Shown here: piece after piece, positions 21,236 through 32,987 of the stretch
How the letters are laid out: each line of letters opens with the position of its first letter
Numbering within the stretch: position 1 is the stretch's first letter
Source: Progne subis subis
Lineage: Eukaryota; Chordata; Aves; Passeriformes; Hirundinidae
NCBI GenBank assembly: GCA_022316685.1
Contig: JAKJHU010000858.1
Coordinates: 1-64,000, forward strand
Direction: 5' to 3'
DNA length: 64,000 nt
The notes under the pieces: model-generated
What the model saw: only the letters and a program-made list of their open reading frames with translations
Told to the model about the DNA's origin: nothing
The model's database searches: none
Translations under genes and position numbers: made by a program

Positions 21236-22168
21236 TTAATGTTTCTGAAATTGCCCAGTGATCCGTGTCCACACTGCAGCCTTGAGCTCCTGGTTCCTCA
21301 GGCTGTAGATGAGGGGGTTCAGGGCTGGAGGCACCATTGAATACAGAACTGACAGGGCCAGATCCAGGGATGGGGAGGAGATGGAGGGGGGCTTCAGGTA
21401 GGCAACTGTGCCAGTGCTGACAAACAGGGAGACCACGGCCAGGTGAGGGAGGCAAGTGGAAAAGGCTTTGTGCTGTCCCTGCTCAGAGGGGATCCTCAGC
21501 ACGGCCCTGAAGATTTGCACATAGGAGAAAACAATGAACACAAAACAGCCAGAAGCTAAAATGATACCAACCACAGTAATCCAAAGCTCCCTGAATTTGG
21601 AGTGTGAGCAGGAGAGTGTGAGGATGTGTGGGATTTCACAGAAGAACTGGCCCAGGGCATTGCCCTTACACAGGGGCAGGGAAAATGTATTGGCTGTGTG
21701 CAGCAGAGCATTGAGAAAGCCACTGGCCCAGGCAGCTGCTGCCATGTGGGCACAAGCTCTGCTGCCCAGGAGGGTCTCGTAGTGCAGGGGTTTGCAGATG
21801 GACACGTAGCGGTCATAGCACATGATGGTGAGCAGGGAAACCTCTGCTGAAATGAAAAATACAAACAGAAACACCTGAGCAGCACATCCTGTGTAGGAGA
21901 TGGTCCTGGTGTCCCAGAGGGAATTGTGCATGGCTTTAGGGACAGTGGTGAGGATGGAGCCCAGGTCGGTGAGGGCCAGGTTGAGCAGGAAGAAGAACAT
22001 GGGCGTGTGCAGGAGGTGGCCGCAGGCTACGGCGCTGATGATGAGGCCGTTGGCCAGGAGGGCAGCCAGGGAGATGGCCAGGAAGAGGCAGAAGTGCAGG
22101 AGCTGCAGCTGCCGCGTGTGTGCCAATGGCAGCAGGAGGAAGTGGCTGATGGAGCTGCTGTTGGACAT
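21236..22168 (-). CDS. Olfactory receptor gene A (OR14-like), intact
   Basis: Seven-transmembrane class-A GPCR for odorants, acting at the cilia of olfactory neurons through a Golf/cAMP pathway (family knowledge). The single coding exon of 310 codons starts at ATG with no breaks. Visible signatures: N-glycosylation site at Asn3; PMFFFLLNLALTDLG in TM2; MCYDRYVSICKPLHY at the end of TM3 (the DRY box is residues 119-121); KAFSTCLPHL entering TM6 (234-243); NPLIYSLRN ending TM7 (284-292). Conserved cysteines at about 95 and 177-187 can form the TM3-ECL2 disulfide. Length is normal for the family. I place it in the bird-expanded OR14-like (gamma-c) group by wording. A splice acceptor lies 24 bases upstream. 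Its inverted paralogue is at 40,760-41,692. Confidence 0.95.
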   Translation of the reverse strand: MSNSSSISHFLLLPLAHTRQLQLLHFCLFLAISLAALLANGLIISAVACGHLLHTPMFFFLLNLALTDLGSILTTVPKAMHNSLWDTRTISYTGCAAQVFLFVFFISAEVSLLTIMCYDRYVSICKPLHYETLLGSRACAHMAAAAWASGFLNALLHTANTFSLPLCKGNALGQFFCEIPHILTLSCSHSKFRELWITVVGIILASGCFVFIVFSYVQIFRAVLRIPSEQGQHKAFSTCLPHLAVVSLFVSTGTVAYLKPPSISSPSLDLALSVLYSMVPPALNPLIYSLRNQELKAAVWTRITGQFQKH

Positions 22169-22193
22169 TTGCTATGTCTGGTTGTTTCAACCT
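22169..22193 (-). promoter_or_regulatory. 5' UTR and splice acceptor of receptor gene A
   Basis: On the minus strand TTCTTCCTACAG ends 24 bases before the ATG, a good pyrimidine tract plus AG. Vertebrate receptor genes usually splice a non-coding 5' exon to a single coding exon, and the same acceptor is present before gene B. The upstream exon and promoter were not identified. Confidence 0.6.
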
Positions 22194-25100
22194 GTAGGAA
22201 GAAAGACAGTGAAGTTTGACAGGAGATTTCTCATAGAAGAGTCAAAGCTCTTTCTCACAGACCATTCCCTGCAAATAAATACCACCCCTTCATGTACGTC
22301 TAGCAGAACTTCATTAATCTTGATTGCTGTAGCACTGATTACTACTGGCCAATATTTAGTGAGGAGCCAGACGTGGTCCTGCAGGACACTGGGGAGTCAG
22401 CCCTGACCCCCAGTCAGTGCAGGGGAACAGTGAGGGCAGGGGCCAGTCCTGGTGTTTGAACTTAGACAAAGAATCTCCTCCTAAGGCACACGAGCTGCCA
22501 GGGTGAAGGGATGGAGATTGCAGGAGGCACAACAAGAGATTCTGCTGCACCTGGGGAGAAGAGAGAGTCCAGTGAGGCAGGAGGATTGTCTAAGCCTTAG
22601 TGCAGACTGAGGGGAGCTGCTCTGTCCCTCTCTCCTGTTCCCAGCTGCCCTGGACTTGCACCTTTCTGAGCTCCACTCCCGTGTTACCCTGGAAAGCCAG
22701 GAGACACTGCTGAGAGCAGAGGGATCCCTGGCACAGAGAGTGGCTCCTGCCTTTCCCAAAGTCAGGGAGAGTCGGCTCATTCCCAGCCTGCCCTGCCCAG
22801 AGCTCCCCAGGGCAGAGGGAGCTGGGACACCCCATTGCTGTGCTCAGCCTGCACAGGAGGAGCCCAAGGGCTGGGCCTGAGCCTGCAGCTGGAACTGCCA
22901 TTCCCAGAGAGCCCGTCAGCAATGCCAGGAGCACCTGGGCAAGGCAAGGAGAGAGAGAGCTGGGCCCTGAGGAAAAGCCTTTCCCTGCCCAGCCCTGCAC
23001 AGCCCCTGGCAGGCAGCAGCAGTGCAGGACAGTGGCCCTCGGGCCCTGGTCAGCAGGGAATGGGCACATGGCAGGAGAGATGCCCTTCATCTCTGGGGCT
23101 GCTCTGCCGGCCCAGGAGGGGACTGAGGGCTCCGAGCCCCCGGGCTGAGGGCTGTGCTGGCTGCGAGGGGACACAAGAGCTGTGCTGCTCGGGGCAGTGT
23201 GTGCCCTGCAGGGCAGGGCCGGCAGGTGCCACATCTCGCCTGCAGCAGGGCTTCCCTCAGCACTGCCTCCCTCCCTCCCTGCCTACGCCTCTGCTGCTGG
23301 AGCTGTCCCAGCCCGAGCTGTTCCTGTGGCCCCGGGCTCCTTCCCTGCCAGTGCTGCCAGAGCCCAGCCCAGCCCCTGGGCCAGCTCTGCCCTGCAGCTG
23401 CTCGGGGCTGCAGGGATTAAAGAACAGCTCCCCCTGGCCTGGGCACCATGGAAAGGGCATGCTGCATGGATCTGGAGGCTGGGGAGCTGGAGGCAATTGC
23501 TGAGGTTCCCAGGAAAACTCAGAGTAATGGTTTAAGTGACTCAGCCCCTGCTCTGCCCTGAACAGGTGAGCTTCCATTGCGAGCAAGTTGAGCCAGGGAA
23601 AACTTGGGGCAGAGGTTCAGGAAAGAAGAGACTCAGGTAGGAAATTCCTGCCCTGAATGAGCTCATGACAAGTCCCTTAAGAGATGACCTGGGCATGAGC
23701 TGGAGCTCTGAGCAGCCCTGGCCCACACAGCACCCTCTCCACAGCAGCAGGACCTGCCCTGGCAGGAGTCACTCCTTGCACCCACAGCTCCCTTCCACCA
23801 TCCATGGGGAGCTCCCAGGCAGGCTGAGAGCTGCCCCTGGCAGGTGGCAGATGCCCTGGCCTGGCCAAGAGCGCCCAGGGCTGCAGGAGCTGCTCTGCAC
23901 GACAGCCCTGGGCACCCCTGGCTGCAGCCCCAGCTTCAGCCCCTGCAGCCGTCCCTGGCAGCAGGAGCCGTCCTGCCCTGTCCCTCTGACGGTGCCCAGG
24001 GCAGCCCCGCTCTGGAGCACATCCTCCCCCAAAGCAGAAAGGGCAGCAGAGCCATCCTTACAGTCATGTCAGTCCTGTCCTGGGTCAGCTTGAGGAGATC
24101 CCTGCAGCCAGAGACTGACTGTGTCAGGAGTGGTGAAGATTTCTCCAGGAAGAAGTTCAGAATTTTCAAAAGTGTGAAAATTTCTCTGTGAATCATCTCA
24201 GAATTGTCCTTCCAGTTTATTTAAGCCTCTGCTTCACCGCTCTCACGTATCTGCAGGCTGTGCCCTCAGCCCTGCTGGGCTGGGAGAGAAGCTGCTCCTC
24301 AGGAGAAATGTCTTTTTGAAGCTCTTCTTGCTTGCCAGGAGCTGCCTCTGTGCCAGGAGCACGGCCCAGCTCAGCAGCACAGTCACAGCACCAGGACTTT
24401 AATGGCCCTCTCAGGACTTTGGTGTTGTTTACATCAGTCTCAGTCCTGAGAGTGTCTTCAAAAACTTTACAAGAACTCAAAATTAAGTTGAAGCACTGAA
24501 ATTTCTTCAAGTTTTAATGGGTCCCACTGAGGGACATGAGTGAGAAAGTGTCCCCAGGTTCCAGTTTGAGCAGAACACTAAGGCAAAATGACAGGTGGGG
24601 ACAAACAAGGCAAGGGTGTCTCTGATGCTGAGCAAACCTGCATGTGTTTCAGGAATGCAAAGGGCCAAGGCCTGAGCCCCAGCCCCTGCCAAGGCAGATC
24701 CTGTCCCTCCCTCAGTGCTCAGGGCTCTTCCCAGGACACTGGGATGTGGGGATGTGCAATGCCAAGGGCAGCACCATGGGGCGGCCCCTGCCAGGCTGCT
24801 GAGCAGGGACAAGGAGGCAATGAGGCCCCAGGCCTGCCAGGGTCACTTGTCTCCTGCTCATGGCTCAGGCCCAGGGCCAGCAGCCATGGCCCAAGTGCTG
24901 CAGGAGTTGGCTGTGTCAGGGCCTTTCAGCTGCTGCCCATCCCTGTGCCCTCTCCAGCCCAGGCTGTCCTACGGTGTCCATGCCCTGCGCCTCTGTCCCT
25001 GCAGGCTGTCGTCATCCCCCGGCTGCCCCACCTCGCTGGCCCCTTCCTTTGCTGACAGCTCTGCGTCCTGCCTGCCTCTGCCTGGGCACACAGAGTTTTG

Positions 25101-25199
25101 GGCTGCTTCAGACTTTTTCTGGGGGGTGTCTTGCTTCAAAGCCCTGCCTTGGGTGAGAAATTAGTTTTTCTCTGTTCTTAGTCTGGGCCTCTCCAGGTG

Positions 25200-26040
25200 T
25201 CCTTGGTATTATTTTTTCTTTTCTGGCTGTTTTCCACCTTGTCAAAATTATCCACTATCACTGAAACAACCTTTCAAGCACTCCCAGGGCTCTCCTCTGC
25301 TGTCCTCCATCTCCACACCACTGAGCACAGAGCTCCTTTGTTCCTATATAGTGTCATGTGCTGGAGGCCATGGGCACCCGGACAAGGACGGTTCTTTGCT
25401 ATAGGAAGGAAACCACAGAACCCCAGGGTTTTACAGGGAGATGAGAGGCACTCACCTGAGACCAATTCAAGACAGACTTGTCTGTCCTTGCAGGTTTTGT
25501 CTGAAAGGAACCCTTGGATATATGGGGAGATCTAGGGGTGGAATTCCATTTCAGCTCTGGGTTTCTGGAAAAGAATGACAGTTCTTCTGCACAGGAAGGG
25601 AAGGGCAGAGCCTCAGTGTTAAAAAGGAAGATGAGAGCTGCCCCTCAGGAATCCAAGGGAACCTAGACAGTCCTGGCAGCTTTTTTCTGAAAGCTATCCT
25701 TGGATAAAGGAATTTTGAAGCAGATTCCCAATTTTGGCCATGGATGCCTGGACATGAAAGATGTTTCTCCATGGGAAGAGAAGGATGGTCGTCCAGTATT
25801 TTGAAGGCTGATGAAGAAGTGGTCCCCAAAGACGCCAAGGCCAGCCAGAGCTGTCTGTCCTGGCACGTTTCATATGGGAACAATACTTTGGTATAATCAG
25901 ATTTGGAAGTAGAATTCCAACTTTGGCCATGGGCACCTGGAGGAGGAGGTCATTTCTTTCTCACAGGAAAGGAAAGCACAGAACTCCAGGGCTTCAGGGA
26001 TAGATGAAGAACAGCCCTCAACATGCCAAGGTCAGCTGGA
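25200..26040 (+). repeat. ~184-bp tandem repeat, about four units
   Basis: Units begin near 25,371, 25,555, 25,734 and 25,921 and contain a TTTGGCCATGG(A/G)C-like start, a CACAGGAA(A/G)GGAA segment, CAGAACCCCAGGG variants and a CTGTCTGTCCT(T/G)GCA segment. An inverted unit is found at 31,190-31,450. No coding potential is maintained between units. Confidence 0.75.
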
Positions 26041-26059
26041 CCAGTCAGGGCATCCCCCA

Positions 26060-27200
26060 GGAGGACAAGCCAACCATGTTCTTGTATCCTTGGGGCCCTA
26101 CAGCATCACTATTCCCTCTTGGATGCATGAGGCCCTATAGTATCAGAACAGATCTTTGTTTCCATGAGGCTCAGCAATATCACAATCATCTCCTTGGATC
26201 CACAGTGGCACAATGGCCCCTTAATCCGTGTGACCTGGCAGTGTCACTTTGGTTACCTTGTTTCTATGAGACCCTGTGGTGTCACACAGGCTCTAGGGTT
26301 TCCATTGGGACACCGAGTGCCAGAAATGGCCTCACTGGTTCATGAGGCCTGCAGTGTCCACAATGGTCCTCCTGGGTTCACAAGACCCTGCAGAGCCCTT
26401 GATTCAATGAGGCTTCAAAGCGTCATAATGATCTCCAGGACTCCATGAGGCCTCCCAGTGTCACGAAGGCGCCTCAGTTCCATGAGGCCCTGAAGTATGG
26501 AACAGCCCTTTGATTCCATTGGGCCTCTCACTGTTACATGAGTTCTTAGTTCCATGGAGCCCTCTGGTGTCACAATGGTCTCCTTTGTTCTACAAGGCCC
26601 CAGAGTGTCACAATGGCCCCTTGCTGCCATGAGGCCGTGCAATGTCACAATGGTCTCATTGGTTCCATGATGCGCCATTGTGTAACAGTGGCACCCTTGG
26701 TTCCACAGAGTCAGAATGTCCCCATGGTCTCATGGAGCCCCACAGTGTCACTATGATCCCCTTGATTCCATGAGGCCCTGCTGTGCTACAATGACCCCTT
26801 GGTTATACAAGGACTTGCATTGTCATAATTGCCACTTGGTTCCAGTGGGTCCTGAAGTGTCCTAATGGTCTCCATGCTTCCATGAGGCTCCACAATGTCA
26901 CAATGGACTTTTGATTCCATGAGGGTTCGCACTGCCAGCAACATCTCCTTAGTTCCACAGTGCCACAAGGGACCCTTTGTTCCATGAGGTTCAGTGGTGT
27001 AACATGGACACCTTGATTCCATGAGGTTCTGTAGTGTCACAATGGACTCCTTGGTTCTGCAGCCCTGCTGTGTCACCATGGACCCGTAGTTCCATGAGGT
27101 TCCGTAGTGTCACCATGGTCCCTTTGGTTCCACAAGGCCTTGCTGTGCCACAATGGCCCCTTGGTTCCATGAGGTTCTGTACTGTACACAGATTCTCCTT
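26060..27200 (+). repeat. ~40-bp satellite, block 2 (plus orientation)
   Basis: About 28 degenerate units of 37-42 bases, each with TTGGTTCCATGAGG and TGTCACAATGG or variants. Frames are open in places because the unit lacks stops, but no protein is implied. It is bounded on the right by an LTR at 27,203. Confidence 0.9.
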
Positions 27201-27202
27201 GG

Positions 27203-27639
27203 TGTGGGAGGACAGATTGTAAAGAGAATAGAGACAGTGCTGAAGGCAATCTCACCCCTGATAAATTGCAGCTGTACTAATTCCCAAGAGTGGGAACAGC
27301 CTTGCCCTTAATAGATCCCAGCTATGTCCAATAAGAGTGAGTGTTATAACACATTGGGTGAGCTGGGCAAGAGTCAGTTGGAGTCTGCAGGCTGTGCTGG
27401 GAGGAAGAAGGGTCAAGCAGGTGTGTGAGGGACAGAGAGGGTCTGGTGCTCATGCAAGGGTCAGGAAAGAGTTAGCCAGTCCTGCAGGGGGAAGAGAGGA
27501 GGAGTCAGAAGCTGCGTGGAGCTGCCTGTAGGTAGGCTACAGAGAAAATGTATGAGAGTTTTTAGATAATATGAGACTGACACCTGTGTCATTCGTGGCT
27601 CCACTGTCAACTGGTGCCCCCTGTGAGGACTGGCCAACA
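27203..27639 (+). mobile_element. LTR followed by a tRNA-Trp-type primer site
   Basis: Starts TGTGGGAGGACAG immediately after satellite and ends TGGCCAACA. A tRNA-Trp-like primer site follows five bases later, which fixes this as a 5' LTR in plus orientation. AATAAG near 27,331 is the only weak polyadenylation-type signal I see. No matching 3' LTR is visible in the window. Confidence 0.65.
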
Positions 27640-27644
27640 ATGAA

Positions 27645-27662
27645 TGGTGACCCCGATGTGAT
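27645..27662 (+). promoter_or_regulatory. Primer binding site, tRNA-Trp type
   Basis: TGGTGACCCCGATGTGAT matches the tRNA-Trp primer site of avian sarcoma/leukosis-type (alpha) retroviruses at 17 of 18 bases. It lies five bases after an LTR-like end. Confidence 0.75.
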
Positions 27663-28540
27663 CCTGGCAGATGACTACAGACCAGTGAGATGGTGGAGCC
27701 CCAGCTGAACTGAGCCAGGTGGGTCAAGAGCATGAAGATCAGAGCAGGTGAAGAGAGTCTGAGAGCAAAACAGGGAGATGTGAGAGCCTAAAAATCCAGA
27801 TGAATTGCAGCCAGGTGGACCTGAGAGCTTGAAAGCAATGTAGGCAGAACTGAAAGCCTAAGGTCTGAATAATTTATGAGACACTGATCCCAAGGTATGG
27901 CCGCAGTTTGTGGGATCCTGGAGAGCACATGCTAGTGTTCATGGCAGCATGGTGTAGCTAGAAGTGGCGTCAGAGCTTTGAGAGGTGGAGTCAGAGCTGC
28001 ACAAAAGGAATGTAAGAAAAGCTTGGAGTGACCAACTAACACACAAAAAAAAAAAAAAGGTGGCAACCATACTGAAAGAAAAGAAACATTATGACAATGA
28101 GTTTAAAACTACACAAAGTAGAGTGTTAAAAAGATAAAAGACAAGAGGGAGAGAAAGAGCAAGCAGAGATGTTGCTTCATCCAGCGGAAGAACTGAAATT
28201 GCAGAAGACAAAAGACCAAAAAGTGAAAAAGGAACAAGAGAATTTACTAAAGCAACGGTGGGAACTAGAGACAGATTAGTTCTATCATTCAGTGCAATGT
28301 GTTTATTTGCTGGTGAAACACATATTCTATTCAAAGTTAATATTCCACAGGCATAAGTTCCATAGGTATATATATCAATAGGCATAAGTGCAAAAGCTAG
28401 TATTTCATGTTCTGTTATACTGATGATCTATACTGTTAAGAGCAAAGCAAACAAAGAAGAGAGGGTTAACAATGAGAAATGGAACAGAGAAGGTTGTTAT
28501 GCCACTGAAAACATTCACTCTGCATCTACTTTTCAAGTAA
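27663..28540 (+). other. Internal remnant after the tRNA-Trp primer site, then unassigned sequence
   Basis: Purine-rich leader-like sequence, with a 14-A run near 28,046, then AT-rich sequence. No Gag-like open frame is present, so the element is deleted soon after its leader. I see no other feature before the partial duplicon at 28,560. Confidence 0.45.
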
Positions 28541-28559
28541 CACAGTTGTCCCATCTGAA

Positions 28560-29375
28560 GGGGACTTTCTCCTCAGGAGGAATGTCTTCTTGAAACTTTT
28601 CTTGGTTGCCACAAGCTGCCTCTGTGCCAGGAACCTCGCCCAGCACAGCAGCACAGACATAGCACAAAGACTTTAATGCCCCTCCCGTGGATTCGGTGTT
28701 GTTTACATTCAACTCAGTCCCTAAGAGTGTCTTCAAAAACTTGTCAAGAATTCAAAGTGAGATTGAGACACTGAAGTTTCTTAAAGTTTTCATAGGTCCC
28801 ACTGAGCAACCCGACTGAGAAAGTGTCCCCAGGTTCCAGTTAGAGCAGAACACTGCAGCCAGTGATGACAGGTGGGGACAAACAAGGCAAAGGTGTCTCT
28901 GATGCTCAGCAAACCTGCATGTGTTTCAGGAATGCAAAGGGCCAAGGCTGAGCCCCAGCCCCTGCCAAGGCAGATCCTGTCCCTCCCTCAGTGCTCAGGG
29001 CTCTTCCCAGGACACTGGGATGTGGGGATGTGCAATGCCAAGGGCAGCACCATGGGGCGGCCCCTGCCAGGCTGCTGAGCAGGGACAAGGAGGCAATGAG
29101 GCCCCAGGCCTGCCAGGGTCACCTGTCTCCTGCTCGAGGCTCAGGCCCAGGGCCAGCAGCCATGGCCCAAGTGCTGCAGGAGTTGGCTGTGTCAGGGCCT
29201 TTCAGCTGCTGCCCATCCCTGTGCCCTCTCCAGCCCAGGCTGTCCTACGGTGTCCATGCCCTGCGCCTCTGTCCCTGCAGGCTGTTGTCATCCCCTGGCT
29301 GCCCCACCTCGCTGGCCCCTTCCTTTGCTGACAGCTCTGCGTCCTGCCTGCCTCTGCCTGGCCACACAAAGCCTG
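28560..29375 (+). repeat. Partial olfactory receptor duplicon, copy B
   Basis: Matches 24,290-25,090 in the same orientation almost base for base from about 28,860 (GATGACAGGTGGGGACAAAC onward), and more loosely before that. Its extension to the right (29,400-29,730) matches the reverse complement of 37,470-37,790, so this copy is closer in layout to the right arm. It does not include a receptor exon. Confidence 0.85.
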
Positions 29376-29729
29376 GGGCTGGATACCAGGAGGGTTAATT
29401 CAACTTTTACCATGATTTTGAAGTTTTATCACAGGAACAAGGAATGGAGGGCCTGCTTTCCCTGCAAGGACAGTTGGAAGACAAGTAGAAGAAATCTGGC
29501 TCCAGAGTGCAGTGAGAAAAGCACAAGGAGTGAGTGTGGGAACTTGGGGTGGGTTTTATGGTAATGGCTAAATTGTAATACACATGTAGTGTCTGTATAG
29601 AAGTAACACTCTTTTAGAAGCACATGTCCATGTAAGGTTTGAGTTACCACACCTCAGACCTTAAGCCTGAATAAGTGATACTCTCTTAAATGCAAATTAG
29701 TGTTAAGTAACCTTCTTTTGATATTTTGT

Positions 29730-31170
29730 AAATTTGGTTACAGCAGGGCCTCACAGAATCCAGGAGTCTACTGTGACACCTTGGAATTTCATGGAACCAA
29801 AATCCTTTTTGACATAGCAGAGCCACATGGAACCATGGTCCATTGTGATGCTGCAGATCAAGGAGACCATTGTGACACTCTGGAACCTCATGGAGCCCAG
29901 GGCCATTATGACACTGAGAAATTACATGGAACCAAAGGTACAGTGTGAAACAGAAAGGCTTCATGGAAACAGGAGTCCATTGTTACACTGTGGGGGCTCT
30001 GTGGAGCCAAGGGGACCACAGTGACATTGCAGGGCCTCAAGGAACAATGGAGACTCTTCTGACACTTTGGGACCCACTGGAACCAGGGGCCAGTATAGCA
30101 TGGCATGGCCTCATGGAATCAAGGGGGCTCCAGTGAACACTGTGGGTGTCCATGGGATGTAGGGTCCATTCTGACACCGTGGAACCAAGGACACCATGGT
30201 GACACCATGGGCATCGTGGAACCCAAGGTCCAGTTGTGACACAGCAGGGCCTCATGAAACCCTGGAGGCCATTTGTACACCTTGAGGCCCTGTGAAACCA
30301 AAGGGCCATTGTGGCACTTCAGAGCCTTGTGGTATGAGCCAAGGGGACCATAGTGACACTGTGGGGCTTAATGGAACCAAGGAACTATTAAGGCACTGTG
30401 TTGCACCATTGAACCAATGAGAACATTGTGACACTGCAGGGCCCCATGGAACTTAGGATTCATGGAACAGCATGGGACCCCATGGTACCAAATGTCCATT
30501 GTGACATTGTGGGGCCTTGTGGAATCCTGGAGACCATTATGACACTTTGAGGCCTCGTTGAACTAAGAGGCTCTGCAGAACCTTTGGAACTAAGGAGACC
30601 CTTCTGACATTGTGAGTCTCCATGGAACCAAGGGTCCATTGTGACACTGTGGAGAAGACCCCTGTGACACTGCAAGGCCTCATGGAAGCAAGAGGGGACA
30701 ACTGTGATGCTATGGACCCCAATGGAAGCAAGGGGCCAGTGTGACACAGCTGGGCCTCAATGCAGCCAAGGGCCATTGTGATCCCGAGGAGCTCAATAGA
30801 ACCACTGTGACACTGCAGGACTACACGGGATCATGGAGAACTTAGTGACACTCTGCAGCCTCATGGAACCAAGGGGGCCATTGTGTCTTTGTGTCATTGT
30901 GCAGCTCCATAGAACCAAGGAAACCATTTTGACACTGCAAGGCCTGGTAGAAGTGAGGGGGCCAATGTGGCACCTCAGAAGAAGGGAGATCATTATGACA
31001 TTTCAAGGCCCATGGAATCATGGAGACCATGGTGACACTGCAGGGCCCCACAGAACCAAAGGGCCATTGTGACCCTGCAGGGCCTCATGGAAGCAAGGAG
31101 GCCATTGTGACACCTCAGAAGCAAGGAGAACATTGTGACACTACAGGGCTTCATGGAACCAAGAGGGAGA
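29730..31170 (-). repeat. ~40-bp satellite, block 3 (minus orientation)
   Basis: About 35 units with CCATTGTGACACTG and CATGGAACCAAGG, the reverse complement of block 2. Several units keep a 5-10 base difference pattern that might allow ordering of duplications. No gene. Confidence 0.9.
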
Positions 31171-31179
31171 TAAAACAGA

Positions 31180-31450
31180 TCTGTGTAGTTTGGCCTCCCA
31201 GGGGCCACCTGACAGGTCCAGCTGATCTTAGAATACAGAGGGCTGCCTCTCATCAGCCTCTGGAGAAGTGGGGGCTCTGTGCTTTCCTTCCTGTGGAAAA
31301 GAATCATCTGTCTATCCAGGCACCCATGGCCAAAATTGATGCTCCCCTAGAAAAATTCCCTATATGCAAAGGTTTTCCCAGATAAAAAGCTGCCAGGACA
31401 GAGAGCTCTTGGTGTCCTTGGCCTCTGGTGGTCACCTCTCACCTCAAGTA
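31180..31450 (-). repeat. ~184-bp repeat unit, inverted
   Basis: CAGGCACCCATGGCCAAAAT near 31,317 is the reverse complement of the unit joint seen at 25,734 and 25,921. So the pair 184-bp repeat plus satellite at 25.2-27.2 kb recurs here in mirror order. Confidence 0.7.
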
Positions 31451-32694
31451 GCCTTGAGGAAAGGTATCTGATTAGGTTTGACTACTGGAGCATCAACTAG
31501 TCTCATCCTCTGAAAAACTCAAATGCTCTTTGGATGGCATGTAGGGTTTGTTGGGTTTTTTTTGTTTTGTTTTTTTCTCATTGCATACTATGCATGAAAT
31601 ATTATTTTCAGCAAAAAAATATTATTCTTATCACTCTACCAGTGTTATTTGACACAAAACACCTTTTCTACATATGGATCCAGGACTCCTGTACAAGAAA
31701 ACATAAAGAAGAATCCAGCAGGAATGATTTGTCTCTGCTCCCATCTGTCCCAACTCCTCTGGAGCTGGAGGTGCAGCCCCAGCACTTGGGAGGGCTCCAG
31801 GGGTCACAAGCTCAGCTCCCACACAGAGAACTCGTGGACCCTGGGGTGCTTTTCTTGGCCCCTGCACGCTCACACAGGCTGAGATGGACACTGATGGTTT
31901 CTGTGCCAGGCTCTCTCAGCCCAGCCCAGCTCCCTCCAAGCTCTGCCAGCTGCCCTGAGCTCTCGGCAGCACCAAGGGCCTCTCCCCAGCACAGCCAGCC
32001 GGCTCTGGCCCCACAGCTCTGCTCAGGGCAGGCTGCTCTGGGCAGGGGCCCCACGGCCTCAGCCCCTCGCAAGGGCACAGCAGCAGCTGCAGCTCAGAGA
32101 GGGCTCAGCCCCAGCCATGGGGGAAGGTGCCTGACCAAGGGAAAAGGAGGCTCCCTGTGTGCCCTGCTCTCCTCTCCAGGACATCCTGAGAGCTCTGCAG
32201 CCCCTGCTGCCATCCCATCTGCCCAGGCCAGCACAACAGCCCCGGCCTTGTGGCCCTCAGGAGCTGTTCCTGCTCCAGGCCCAGGGCCCATCCCAAAGCT
32301 GGGGCAGCCAGAAAGCTGTGCCCTTTTCTGGTCATTCCTGACATGACGAGGATAGGTCATCAGCAACCTGGTGGTTGTAATGAATTTTACTTTTTCCAGA
32401 GGCCTCTTCTTGATCTCTTCAGTCAAGAAATTTGTGGACAAAGGCTCATTAACATTTGTTCAAAACACGCAAACAAGACAAGCCCCTGGGAATAACTGAA
32501 GTCTTCAATTCTTTTGTGGTTAATTAGCAGTTTCTGCAGTTTTCAGAAGTGTATTCAAAGTGAATATACTATATTAAAAAACAATGAAGAAATATATGTT
32601 TTGTCCTGTTTAGGTTTCTTGTTTACAGATTTATATCAGCAATCTCCAGTTGATATTGATCCCCATCACCTGCTAGTGCAGTCTGAATAGATCT
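31451..32694. other. Non-coding stretch, right part shared with 15,730-16,030
   Basis: 31,550-31,620 is T-rich. 31,740-32,340 is GC-rich with multi-frame openness but no motif. From 32,380 it is duplication copy D2. The last six bases before the ERV are AGATCT, its target duplication. Confidence 0.6.
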
Positions 32695-32987
32695 TGCTGC
32701 CTCCGCTGAGGCGTAGCGACCTGGTTCGGGAATGACACGGCAGCCACAACCAGGCTGCTCGGGCCACCAGCTCACAGACACCAGTGTGGTGGACGGCTAA
32801 TGGCGTTTATTAACTGGTTACATGGAGTTATAAAACCTCTGTTTGCTACATCACATCTGTCTGCTTACGTTACAAGTTACGTGTTGCTTACCTTATCAGG
32901 GACACTAAACAACTAAGTATTGAGGGAGGGGTTCTGTCTGCCCGTACATCGCGATATCTTCCGACCGCCTGTCCCTAATCTCCCACA
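32695..32987 (-). repeat. 3' LTR of the young ERV
   Basis: Forward termini TGCTGCCTCC and CTCCCACA. On the minus strand the AATAAA (forward TTTATTAA near 32,806) follows an AT-rich TTTATAACTCC region. Four substitutions separate it from the 5' LTR, all within the first 120 forward bases, which suggests recent insertion. Confidence 0.95.

Larger units (their letters stand above)
20600..25090 (+). repeat. Olfactory receptor duplicon, copy L (inverted match to 37,840-42,345)
   Basis: Positions in this block and the block at 37,840-42,345 sum to about 62,930-62,980 throughout, showing a long inverted match: GATGCTGTTTGCCCCCACC at 20,600 with its complement near 42,328, the receptor genes 21,236-22,168 with 40,760-41,692, and the CATGTGTTTCAGGAATGC segment near 24,640 with its complement near 38,285. 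Outside the receptor exon it is GC-rich and open in many frames, but I find no second gene. Confidence 0.9.

Noticed and set aside
31534..32346. 270-codon frame in the middle of the window
   Set aside because: Starts in a T-rich tract and continues through CT/CAG-rich sequence without recognisable protein features.
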